NCBI RefSeq assembly: GCF_022288725.1
Contig: NZ_JAKNTA010000014.1
Span: 62,001 to 126,000, forward strand
From: Kitasatospora sp. A2-31
GTDB taxonomy: Bacteria; Actinomycetota; Actinomycetes; Streptomycetales; Streptomycetaceae
Direction of reading: 5' to 3'
Length of the DNA: 64,000 nt
A program made the position numbers and the translations under genes. Shown here piece by piece: positions 36,930 through 44,838 of this stretch. How positions within the stretch are numbered: position 1 is the first letter of the stretch; each line of letters starts with the position of its first letter. Under the pieces are notes generated by a model. That model was not told the origin of the DNA. It searched no databases and was given only the letters and a program-made list of their open reading frames with translations.

Positions 36930-37032
36930 GGGGATCTCCTAGTGATCGGGAGGGCACCGGGTCGGCGGCTGGAGTGCCGCACGTGAACCGGGACCGACGG
37001 ACCAGTCTGCCAGGACCGGCCGCTTCTTCCCA

Positions 37033-37058
37033 AACCGGGGAGCGTTCCGGGATATTCC
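37033..37058 (-). promoter_or_regulatory. Sigma-R type promoter of rpmE
   Basis: On the minus strand GGAAT, exactly 18 bases, GTT, matching the remembered SigR consensus (GGAAT-N18-GTT). It sits just past the LCP gene stop and about 105 bases before the rpmE start. Confidence 0.7.
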
Positions 37059-37066
37059 GGGCCGGA

Positions 37067-38215
37067 TCAGCGGGTGGTGCCCGCCCCCGTGCCCGCCCCC
37101 GTGCCCGCCCCCGTGCCCGCTTTGGGGGAGGCCGTGGGCGACGTCCCGGCCGGGCCCGTCGGGGTCGCCAGGGCGGGGTTCTCCGGCTGCTCCCCCAGCA
37201 CCGCCGGCGGGAGCTCCCGGTCGGCCTTCAGCGCCGCCCAGACCTCGTCCGCCCGCGGCTGCTCGGCGACCACGCGGTTGGGATCCCCGGGGGCCGCCAC
37301 CACCGGCAGGGTGACCATGGCGAGCTGGTCCGGACCGATCCCCTTGAGCTCCTGGGCCAGCCCCACCAGGGAGTTCACCGAGGCCAGCGCCGAGTCGGTG
37401 GTGATGCTGCGGGTCAGGGTGTCGCCGACCGACCAGAGCTTGACCGGGTTGGCGAGCAGGCCCGCCCCGCCGGTCTGCCGCAGCAGCGACCTCACCATCT
37501 GCTTCTGCAGCTCGATCCGGCCGAGGTCGCTGCCGTCGCCGACGCCGTGCCGGGTGCGGACGAAGGCCAGCGCCTGCCGCCCGTCGAGGTGGTGCTCGCC
37601 GGGCGGGAGGTCCAGCCCGCTGTCCTTGTCGTGGATGGCCACCGTGGTGGTCACGGTGGCCCCGCCTATCGCGTCGACGACCCGGGCGAAGCCGGCGAAG
37701 TCGATCTCGACGTAGTGGTCCATCCGCAACCCGGTGAGCTGCTCGGTGGTCTTGACCGCACAGGCGGCACCACCGGTCTCGTAGGCGCTGTTGAACATGG
37801 CCCGCTTGGCCCCGGGCACGATCCGACCGTTGCCGTCGGCGCAGTCCGGGCGGGCGACCAGGGTGTCGCGCGGGATCGAGACCACCTCGGCCCGCGAGTG
37901 GTCCTGGTTGACGTGGACCACCATGGCGGTGTCCGAGCGCGCGGTGCCGCCGGTGTCCCCGCCGGCCAGGTCGCCGTTCCCGCCGGCCCGCGAATCCGAG
38001 CCCAGCACCAGGACGTTGAACGACCCGTCGGTGGCGGTCGACGGCCTGGCGGTGCCCAGCCGGGCGTCGATGTCGACGCTCTTGATGTTGCCGTTCAGCT
38101 TGAAGTACGCGTAGCCGGCCGCGCCGACACCGAGGACGACGAGCGCGGCGGCCGCGCAGGCGGCCGCCAGCAGGACCCTGCGGCGGCGCGTCGTCACCCT
38201 CGTGTGCTCGGCCAT
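37067..38215 (-). CDS. LytR-CpsA-Psr (LCP) family protein
   Basis: LCP proteins attach teichoic-acid-type or other glycopolymers to peptidoglycan outside the membrane. The 382-residue protein has an N-terminal cytoplasmic Arg cluster, one membrane helix (about 14-38) and the LCP domain with FNVLVLGSDSR, AMVVHVNQDHSRAEVVSIPR, MDHYVEIDFAGFARVVDAIG and FVRTRHGVGDGSDLGR. The C-terminus ends in a Gly-Thr-Gly-Ala repeat coded by a 12-base tandem. ATG start. It lies between rho and rpmE. Confidence 0.92.
   Translation of the reverse strand: MAEHTRVTTRRRRVLLAAACAAAALVVLGVGAAGYAYFKLNGNIKSVDIDARLGTARPSTATDGSFNVLVLGSDSRAGGNGDLAGGDTGGTARSDTAMVVHVNQDHSRAEVVSIPRDTLVARPDCADGNGRIVPGAKRAMFNSAYETGGAACAVKTTEQLTGLRMDHYVEIDFAGFARVVDAIGGATVTTTVAIHDKDSGLDLPPGEHHLDGRQALAFVRTRHGVGDGSDLGRIELQKQMVRSLLRQTGGAGLLANPVKLWSVGDTLTRSITTDSALASVNSLVGLAQELKGIGPDQLAMVTLPVVAAPGDPNRVVAEQPRADEVWAALKADRELPPAVLGEQPENPALATPTGPAGTSPTASPKAGTGAGTGAGTGAGTTR
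37077..37120. repeat. 12-base tandem repeat at end of LCP gene
   Basis: Unit GTGCCCGCCCCC, three full copies and a partial fourth, coding for the Ala-Gly-Thr-Gly tail of the LCP protein. Confidence 0.9.
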
Positions 38216-38276
38216 CCGTTCCAGGGTAAGTCGGACAACATGATCGGAAGGGGTCGATCCGTCCCAACTCCGGAAC

Positions 38277-38322
38277 GAGCACAGAACCCTGGCCCGCTCG
38301 CGCGGACCAGGGTTCTGTGCTC
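38277..38322 (-). terminator. Rho gene terminator
   Basis: GAGCACAGAACCCTGG and its perfect complement give a 16-base-pair stem with a 14-base loop, 19 bases past the rho stop. This is one of the strongest intrinsic-type terminators in the window. Confidence 0.9.
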
Positions 38323-38341
38323 AGGAACTACTCATGTACGG

Positions 38342-40420
38342 TCAGTCGCCGGACCCGGGGGTCGTCTTGGCGATCTGCATGAGGAACTCGGCGTTCGACT
38401 TGGTCTGCTTCATCTTGTCCAGCAGCAGCTCGATCGCCTGCTGCGAGTCGAGCGCGTGCAGCACCCGGCGGAGCTTCCAGACGATGGCCAACTCCTCGCT
38501 GCCCAGCAGGATCTCCTCCTTGCGGGTGCTGGAGGCGTCGACGTCGACGGCCGGGAAGATGCGCTTGTCCGAGAGCTTCCGGTCGAGCTTGAGCTCCATG
38601 TTGCCGGTGCCCTTGAACTCCTCGAAGATCACCTCGTCCATCCGCGAGCCGGTCTCGACCAGCGCGGTGGCCAGGATGGTCAGCGAGCCGCCGTTCTCGA
38701 TGTTGCGCGCGGCACCGAAGAACTTCTTCGGCGGGTAGAGCGCGGTCGAGTCGACACCACCGGACAGGATGCGGCCGGAGGCCGGCGCCGCCAGGTTGTA
38801 GGCGCGGCCGAGGCGGGTGATCGAGTCCAGCAGGATCACCACGTCGTGGCCCAGCTCCACCAGGCGCTTGGCACGCTCGATCGCCAGCTCGGCGACGGTG
38901 GTGTGGTCCTCCGCCGGCCGGTCGAAGGTCGAGGAGATGACCTCGCCCTTCACCGACCGCTGCATGTCGGTGACCTCTTCCGGACGCTCGTCGACCAGGA
39001 CGACCATCAGGTGGCACTCGGGGTTGTTGTGGGTGATCGCGTTGGCGACCGCCTGCAGCACCATCGTCTTGCCGGTCTTCGGCGGCGCGACGATCAGACC
39101 GCGCTGGCCCTTGCCGATCGGCGACACGAGGTCGATGATCCGGGTGGTCAGCACGCCCGGGTCGGTCTCCAGGCGCAGCCGCTCCTGCGGGTAGAGCGGG
39201 GTCAGCTTGTTGAACTCGGGACGGCCGCGGCCGCTCTCCGGGTCCATGCCGTTGACCGAGTCCAGCCGCACCATGGCGTTGAACTTCTCGCGGCGCTCGC
39301 CGTCGCGCGGCTGGCGCACCGCGCCGGTGATGGCGTCGCCCTTGCGCAGGCCGTTCTTGCGGACCTGGGCGAGCGAGACGTAGACGTCGTTCTGGCCCGG
39401 CAGGTAGCCGGAGGTGCGCACGAAGGCGTAGTTGTCGAGGATGTCGAGGATGCCCGCGACCGGGATCAGGACGTCGTCCTCGCCGACCTGCGGCTCGGCC
39501 ACGCCGGCCTCGAAGCCCTCGCGGCGGCCACGGCCGCGGCGGTCGCGGTAGCGCCCGCGGCGGCCGCGCCGGCCGTCGCCGAACTCGTCGTCCTCGTAGC
39601 CGCCCTGCTGCTGCGCCTGCGGCTGGGCCTGCTGCTGGCCCTGGCGGGCCTGGCCGCCGTCGGCCTGGCCGCCCTGCTGCTGGCCCTGGCGGTCGGTGCG
39701 CTCACGGCGGTTGCGGCGGTCACGGCGGGACTCGCGGCCCTCGCCGTCCTGACCGGCCTGCGACTCGCCGCCCTCCGGGCGGCCCTCGCGCTCGCCGCCC
39801 TCGCGGCGGTCACGGCGGTCACGGCGGTCACGGCGGGTCTCGGTGCGGCCCTCCTCGCGGGTCTCCGAGCCGCGGGCCTCGGCCGGGCGGCCCTCGGCCT
39901 GCTTGGTCTCGGTGGCGACCGCGGCGGGCGCCTCGGCGGCGGCCTCGGCGGTCGGGGCGCCGGCGGCCGAGGTGGCACGGCGGCGGGTGCGCTCGCTACG
40001 GGCGGGCGCGGCGGTCTCGGCGGCGGCCTGGACCGGGATCTCGATCTGGGCCTGCGCCTCGGCGGCCGGGGCCTCGGCCTGGGCGGCCTTGGTCCGGCGG
40101 GCCGGCTTCTCGGCGGCCGGCTCGGCGCTGTCCGCCTTGGCGGCGCGCTTGGCGGCCGGGGCGGCGGTGGCGCCGCCCGCGGCGAGCAGCGGGTCCCCGC
40201 CGCTCTTCTCCTTGATGGCCTCGATCAGCTGGCTCTTGCGCAGGCGTCCCGTGCCGCTGATCCCGAGCGTCGAGGCGAGCTTCTGCAGCTCGGCCAGGAC
40301 GAGGCCGTCCAGGCCCGCGGCGGCGGTGCGACGGCGCCGGGCCGGGGCCGCGGGGGCGGCGGCTGCGTCCGACGCCTCGGCGTCCGGGCGCGCGCCCATC
40401 AGATCGGTGGTGTCGCTCAC
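38342..40420 (-). CDS. rho: Transcription termination factor Rho
   Basis: Hexameric RNA helicase that ends transcription. The 692-residue protein is long for Rho, as in other actinobacteria. It has an N-terminal SAP-like Rho_N region (about 36-72, LVLAELQKLASTLGI), a low-complexity part of about 200 residues that is Ala/Glu-rich, then Arg/Glu/Gly-rich, then Gln/Gly-rich, the RNA-binding domain (ILDILDNYAFVRTSGYLPG) and the ATPase with APPKTGKT and VVLVDERPEEVTDMQ. GTG start, AAGGA 6 bases upstream. It is preceded by a leader region of about 600 bases. Confidence 0.97.
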   Translation of the reverse strand: MSDTTDLMGARPDAEASDAAAAPAAPARRRRTAAAGLDGLVLAELQKLASTLGISGTGRLRKSQLIEAIKEKSGGDPLLAAGGATAAPAAKRAAKADSAEPAAEKPARRTKAAQAEAPAAEAQAQIEIPVQAAAETAAPARSERTRRRATSAAGAPTAEAAAEAPAAVATETKQAEGRPAEARGSETREEGRTETRRDRRDRRDRREGGEREGRPEGGESQAGQDGEGRESRRDRRNRRERTDRQGQQQGGQADGGQARQGQQQAQPQAQQQGGYEDDEFGDGRRGRRGRYRDRRGRGRREGFEAGVAEPQVGEDDVLIPVAGILDILDNYAFVRTSGYLPGQNDVYVSLAQVRKNGLRKGDAITGAVRQPRDGERREKFNAMVRLDSVNGMDPESGRGRPEFNKLTPLYPQERLRLETDPGVLTTRIIDLVSPIGKGQRGLIVAPPKTGKTMVLQAVANAITHNNPECHLMVVLVDERPEEVTDMQRSVKGEVISSTFDRPAEDHTTVAELAIERAKRLVELGHDVVILLDSITRLGRAYNLAAPASGRILSGGVDSTALYPPKKFFGAARNIENGGSLTILATALVETGSRMDEVIFEEFKGTGNMELKLDRKLSDKRIFPAVDVDASSTRKEEILLGSEELAIVWKLRRVLHALDSQQAIELLLDKMKQTKSNAEFLMQIAKTTPGSGD

Positions 40421-40615
40421 TAAGGGTCCTTCCCTGGAGCGGACGTCGGCCTGTCTGGCTCGGCGACCGGTTGTGCTGTCCTGACCGACGCTCGACTGCG
40501 TCGGTCCGAGGCGGTGGTCCCCCGAATGGCGGGTAGCCCGTCGAGGGAGAGCTGCGAGGTGCGGTGCATGAAGCACGGTGGTGCTGAGTGGCGCGGCGGG
40601 TCGGTCGCGTGCCGA

Positions 40616-40654
40616 CCCTCCCCCCGGCCTCCGGCCGGGAGGGGGCGTACCCCC
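40616..40654. repeat. Dispersed palindromic element, second copy
   Basis: CCCTCCCCCCGGCC-TCC-GGCCGGGAGG followed by GGGCGTACCCCCA, close to the element at 21153-21186. Both copies are intergenic. Confidence 0.7.
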
Positions 40655-40924
40655 ACGCTGCCTGCGAATCCCGGGCCCCCGTCGCGTGACGGTGGCCCGT
40701 GCTCCGCCCGTCCTGGCCTCAGGTGGGAGGCCGCGGGTGGGAGTCAGGTGCCGTCACGGCTTCGGGATGCGGCCGCAAGTCGCGCAGGCAGGCTGCGTAC
40801 GCGCTGCGGTGGGCTCCCGGAGAATCGTCGCCCCGTGCATCGCCGGGACTCCGCTGGTGCGGAGTGCTGGGATCGGGACGCGGCGCACCGAGCCCCGGAG
40901 GGCACCTGGTGCAGCAATGAGGTT

Positions 40925-40951
40925 AACACTACCGACCCCCTCACACATTCC
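40925..40951 (-). promoter_or_regulatory. Sigma-R-like motif upstream of rho
   Basis: On the minus strand GGAAT, 19 bases, GTT, within GGGGAAT...GTTAAC. Spacing is one base longer than the best consensus. It lies between the thrB terminator and rho. Confidence 0.35.
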
Positions 40952-40971
40952 CCAGCCTTGCGCTTGCCAAT

Positions 40972-41000
40972 CGTGTCCGGACGACCGGGCTCCGGACACG
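40972..41000 (-). terminator. thrB terminator
   Basis: CGTGTCCGGA and its exact complement (10 base pairs, 9-base loop) lie 29 bases after the thrB stop. Confidence 0.85.
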
Positions 41001-41028
41001 CCGGAACCGGCCCCCTCGGACGGGGTGC

Positions 41029-41964
41029 TCAGACGTCGAGCGGGAGCACCGAGGCCCCTGCCCGGTCGAGCTCCAGCCGGTGCGCGGCGAACAGCGGACC
41101 GTTGCCGCCGTGGTCGCCGGCGAAGGCCAGGACCTTGTCCGCGCCCGCCTCGTCGGTGAGCGCGAGCACGGTCGGGCCGGCGCCCGAGATCACCGCGGGG
41201 ATGCCCTCGGCGCGCAGCGCCCCCACCAGGGCGGCGCTGTCCGGCATCGCGGAGGCCCGGTAGTCCTGGTGCAGCCGGTCCTCGGTGGCCGCGAACAGCA
41301 GCTCCGGGCGGCGGGTCAGGGCCTCGACCAGCAGCGCGGCCCGGCCCGCGTTGACGGCGGCGTCGGCCAGCGGAACGGTCCTGGGCAGCAGGCCGCGGGC
41401 GGTCTCGGTGAGCACCTCGGTGGCCGGTACGAAGACCACCGGGACGACCGACCCGGACGGCTCCAGGGCGATCGCCCGCGCGGTGTCCTCCTCCGTCCAG
41501 GCGACCGTGAAGTTGCCTCGCAGGCAGGCCGCGACGTTGTCCGGGTGGCCCTCCAGCTCGGAGGCCAGGGCCAGCAGTGCGTCGTCGTCGAGCGCGGACG
41601 GGCCGCCGATGGTGACGGCGCGGGCGGCCACGATGCCGGCGCAGATCGCGGCGGAGGAGGAGCCCAGGCCGCGGCCGTGCGGTATCCGGTTGGCGCAGAC
41701 CACTTCGAGGCCGCGCGGCTGGCCGCCGAGGCGGTCGAAGGCCGCGCGCATCGAGCGGACCAGCAGGTGGCTCTCGTCGCGCGGGAGCGTGTCGGCACCC
41801 TCGCCGGCGATGTCGACGGAGAGCCCGGAGTCGGCGACCCGGACGACCACGTCGTCGTACAGACCCAGCGCGAGTCCGAAGGCGTCGAAGCCGGGGCCGA
41901 GGTTGGCGCTGGTCGCGGGAACCCGGACCCGGACGGCGGCGGCACGGAACGCAGGACCGGCCAT
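41029..41964 (-). CDS. thrB: Homoserine kinase
   Basis: Phosphorylates homoserine for threonine synthesis. The 311-residue GHMP kinase has VRVPATSANLGPGFDAFGLA at the start, the ATP loop PHGRGLGSSSAA and the late AVISGAGPTVLAL. ATG start. It is the last gene of the hom-thrC-thrB set but is separated from thrC by about 350 bases holding a terminator and a repeated-motif region, so it may have its own promoter. Confidence 0.96.
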   Translation of the reverse strand: MAGPAFRAAAVRVRVPATSANLGPGFDAFGLALGLYDDVVVRVADSGLSVDIAGEGADTLPRDESHLLVRSMRAAFDRLGGQPRGLEVVCANRIPHGRGLGSSSAAICAGIVAARAVTIGGPSALDDDALLALASELEGHPDNVAACLRGNFTVAWTEEDTARAIALEPSGSVVPVVFVPATEVLTETARGLLPRTVPLADAAVNAGRAALLVEALTRRPELLFAATEDRLHQDYRASAMPDSAALVGALRAEGIPAVISGAGPTVLALTDEAGADKVLAFAGDHGGNGPLFAAHRLELDRAGASVLPLDV

Positions 41965-42190
41965 GCGGTGGACTCTCCTGGGGAAATCGGGCGGCGCGAA
42001 GCGCGTCGGTGCGAGGGTGGGGAGGGAGCCGCGGGCCCCGGCCGGGGCGGGCGGTCACAGTCGTCGGCGCGGTCCGCAGAGGGACCGGACCCGGGGCATG
42101 TGCCACACGGCCGAACCCAGAGTATCGAAGACGGGTTCCACAGTGGTACACCCCGTGGGCCTTCGATCTGGTGTGTTGCCGTTTCTGGCC

Positions 42191-42246
42191 GGAATGCGTG
42201 CCGGAATGGCATCGGAATGCGCGGCGGAATTGACACAGAAGTGTCA
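42191..42246. promoter_or_regulatory. Phased GGAAT repeats and palindrome upstream of thrB
   Basis: Four GGAAT motifs start at 42191, 42203, 42214 and 42226, i.e. 11-12 bases apart and so on about the same face of the helix. They run into TGACAC-AGAA-GTGTCA (42231-42246), a perfect 6-base inverted repeat. It looks like a multi-site protein-binding region. Confidence 0.4.
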
Positions 42247-42253
42247 GCCGAGA

Positions 42254-42291
42254 ACGGCGGCGGGCCGCCCCCCGAAGGGGTCGGCCCGCCG
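42254..42291 (-). terminator. thrC terminator
   Basis: Nested pairs CGGGCCG/CGGCCCG with inner CCCC-GAA-GGGG, extended by ACGGCGG/CGCCGT around a small bulge, about 20 bases after the thrC stop. Confidence 0.75.
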
Positions 42292-42311
42292 TGCGATCGG
42301 CGTGCGACCGG

Positions 42312-43400
42312 TCAGTCCAGCAGGCCGAGGCGCTGCGCGGCGGCCTCCGGGTCGATCGGGACGACCTGCGGCTGCGGCGCGCCGGCCACCGCCCAGTCCG
42401 GGTCCTTGAGCCCGTTGCCGGTCACCGTGCAGACGATCCGCTGGCCCGGGTCGACCAGGCCGGCCTCCGCCTTGGCCAGCAGGCCGGCCACCGAGGCGGC
42501 CGAGGCCGGCTCCACGAAGACACCCTCCTGCGCGGCCAACAGCCGGTAGGCGGCGAGAATCTGACGGTCGGTCACCTTGTCGATGAGGCCGCCCGACTCG
42601 TCCCGCGCGGCGAGCGCGTAGTCCCAGGACGCCGGGTTGCCGATCCGGATCGCGGTGGCGATGGTCTGCGGCCTGAGCACCGGGGCGCCGTCCACGATCG
42701 GGGCCGAGCCGGAGGCCTGGAAGCCCCACATCCGCGGGGTGCGGGCGGCCAGGCCGTCGGTCGCGTATTCGCGGTAACCCTTCCAGTACGCGGTGATGTT
42801 GCCCGCGTTGCCGACCGGCAGCACGTGGATGTCCGGCGCGTCGCCGAGCATGTCCACGATCTCGAAGGCGGCGGTCTTCTGACCCTCGATCCGGACCGGG
42901 TTCACCGAGTTGACCAGCGCCACCGGGTACTTCTCGGACAGTTCACGCGCAAGGGTGAGGCAGTCGTCGAAGTTCCCGTCCACCTGAAGGATCTTGGCGC
43001 CGTGGACCAGCGCCTGGCCCATCTTGCCGAGCGCGATCTTGCCCTGCGGCACCAGCACCGCGGAGACCATGCCGGCGCGCACCGCGTACGCGGCGGCGGA
43101 GGCCGAGGTGTTGCCGGTGGAGGCGCAGATGACCGCCTGGGCGCCCTCCTCCTTGGCCTTGGAGATGGCCATCGTCATCCCGCGGTCCTTGAAGGAGCCG
43201 GTCGGGTTGGCGCCCTCGACCTTGAGGTAGACCTCGCAGCCGGTGCGCTCGGAGAGCACCTGGGCGGGGACGAGCGGCGTGCCGCCCTCCAGCAGGGTGA
43301 CCACGGGGGTGGAGTCCGTGACCGGCAGCCGGTCGCGGTACTCCTCGATCAGGCCACGCCACTGGTGGGTGTGGGCGCCTCGGGCGATGACGGCGTTCAT
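42312..43400 (-). CDS. thrC: Threonine synthase
   Basis: PLP enzyme turning O-phosphohomoserine into threonine. The 362-residue protein has the PLP-Lys motif NPTGSFKDRGM, CASTGNTSASAAAYA, PVGNAGNITAYWKGY and the C-terminal FVEPASAASVAG. Starts at ATG 8 bases after the hom stop, so it is co-transcribed with hom. Confidence 0.97.
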   Translation of the reverse strand: MNAVIARGAHTHQWRGLIEEYRDRLPVTDSTPVVTLLEGGTPLVPAQVLSERTGCEVYLKVEGANPTGSFKDRGMTMAISKAKEEGAQAVICASTGNTSASAAAYAVRAGMVSAVLVPQGKIALGKMGQALVHGAKILQVDGNFDDCLTLARELSEKYPVALVNSVNPVRIEGQKTAAFEIVDMLGDAPDIHVLPVGNAGNITAYWKGYREYATDGLAARTPRMWGFQASGSAPIVDGAPVLRPQTIATAIRIGNPASWDYALAARDESGGLIDKVTDRQILAAYRLLAAQEGVFVEPASAASVAGLLAKAEAGLVDPGQRIVCTVTGNGLKDPDWAVAGAPQPQVVPIDPEAAAQRLGLLD

Positions 43401-43408
43401 GGCTGTTC

Positions 43409-44701
43409 CTACTCCCCTTCGACCCGCATGATGCTGGCCACGTCGCGCACGCTGTCGAGTGCGCGGAGCTTGTCGACCGTCGCCGACAGCGCGGCGTCGG
43501 TGGCACGGTGGGTGACCACGACGAGCGAGGCGTCGCCGTCGCGGCCCTGCTGGCGCACGGTGTCGATGGAGACGCCGTGCTCGGCGAAGACGGACGCCAC
43601 CTGGGCGAGCACGCCCGCGCGGTCGTCCACGTCCAGGCTGACGTGGTACCGGGTGACCACCTGGTCCATCGGCTTGGCCGGCAGCTGGGTGTACACCGAG
43701 TCACCGGGGCCGGTGGAGCCGGCGAGCTTGTTGCGACAGACCGCGACCAGGTCGCCGAGGACCGCCGAGGCGGTCGGCGAACCGCCGGCGCCCGGGCCGT
43801 AGAACATCAGGCGACCGGCCGCCTCGGCCTCGACGAACACCGCGTTGTAGGCCTCGCGGACGGACGCCAGCGGGTGCGACAGCGGGATCATCGCCGGGTG
43901 GACGCGCGCGGTGACGGACGCGCCGTCGGCCGCCCGCTCGCAGATAGCGAGCAGCTTGACGACGCAGCCCATCTCCTTGGCGGAGGCGATGTCGGCGGCG
44001 GTCACCTCGGTGATGCCCTCGCGGTAGACGTCCGCCGCGGTCACCTCGGTGTGGAAGGCGATGCCGGCCAGGATCGCGGCCTTGGCGGCGGCGTCGAAGC
44101 CCTCGACGTCGGCCGTCGGGTCGGCCTCGGCGTAGCCGAGCGCGGTGGCCTCCTCCAGCGCCTCCGAGTAACCGGCGCCGGTGGAGTCCATCTTGTCGAG
44201 GATGAAGTTGGTGGTGCCGTTGACGATCCCGAGCACCCGGTTGACCTTGTCGCCGGCGAGCGACTCGCGCAGCGGGCGCAGCAGCGGGATGGCGCCCGCC
44301 ACCGCGGCCTCGTAGTACAGGTCCACGCCGGCCTCGGCGGCCGCCGCGTGCAGCTCGGTGCCGTCCTTGGCGAGCAGCGCCTTGTTGGCGCTGACCACCG
44401 AGGCGCCCTGCTCGAACGCCGACAGGATGAGGTGTTTGGACGGCTCGATCCCGCCGACCACCTCGACCACCACGTCGATGTCGCCCCGGTTGACCAGGGC
44501 CTCGGCGTCGGTGGTGATCAGGTGCTCGGGCACCCCCGGGCGGGTCCGACCGGCCCGGCGGACCGCGATGCCGGCGAGCTCGACCGGCGCGCCGATGCGC
44601 GCGGCGAGGTCGGCGGCGTCCGTCGTCATGATGCGCGCCACCTCGGAGCCCACCACACCACAGCCCAGCAACGCCACCTTCAGCGGCCGCGTACGCATCA
44701 T
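43409..44701 (-). CDS. hom: Homoserine dehydrogenase with ACT domain
   Basis: Reduces aspartate semialdehyde to homoserine, the branch to threonine, methionine and isoleucine. The 430-residue protein has the Rossmann motif VALLGCGVVGSEVA, the family signature ADPTADVEGFDAAAK, and a C-terminal ACT domain (VSLDVDDRAGVLAQVASVFA) that binds threonine for feedback control. I chose the ATG of MMRTRPLKVALLG, near CGGAG and matching the family start; an ATG seven codons earlier is weakly supported. Confidence 0.96.
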   Translation of the reverse strand: MMRTRPLKVALLGCGVVGSEVARIMTTDAADLAARIGAPVELAGIAVRRAGRTRPGVPEHLITTDAEALVNRGDIDVVVEVVGGIEPSKHLILSAFEQGASVVSANKALLAKDGTELHAAAAEAGVDLYYEAAVAGAIPLLRPLRESLAGDKVNRVLGIVNGTTNFILDKMDSTGAGYSEALEEATALGYAEADPTADVEGFDAAAKAAILAGIAFHTEVTAADVYREGITEVTAADIASAKEMGCVVKLLAICERAADGASVTARVHPAMIPLSHPLASVREAYNAVFVEAEAAGRLMFYGPGAGGSPTASAVLGDLVAVCRNKLAGSTGPGDSVYTQLPAKPMDQVVTRYHVSLDVDDRAGVLAQVASVFAEHGVSIDTVRQQGRDGDASLVVVTHRATDAALSATVDKLRALDSVRDVASIMRVEGE

Positions 44702-44838
44702 CCGACTCCGCTCTGCATTCATCGTGCTTCGGTAATTCCGGCGGGATTTCGGGGGCCGCCGGAACTTCGGTCCGTACCAGTCTCCGGGACTTTCCGCACG
44801 GATCTACGGTCGTTCCATGATCTGAGACGAGGATTTCG

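Larger units (their letters stand above)
40421..41028. other. Long gap upstream of rho
   Basis: No gene is recognised. From rho outward it contains a G/C-rich leader, the dispersed palindromic element at 40616-40654, a region without clear structure, a sigma-R-like motif near 40925-40951 and the thrB terminator. If transcription starts near the motif, rho has a leader of about 500 bases, which would suit self-control of Rho. Confidence 0.45.
41965..42311. other. Gap between thrC and thrB
   Basis: No gene. It holds the thrC terminator, the repeat/palindrome block at 42191-42246 and presumably a thrB promoter; a TACTCT hexamer on the minus strand near 42119-42124 could be a -10 but has no clear -35. 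Confidence 0.4.
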
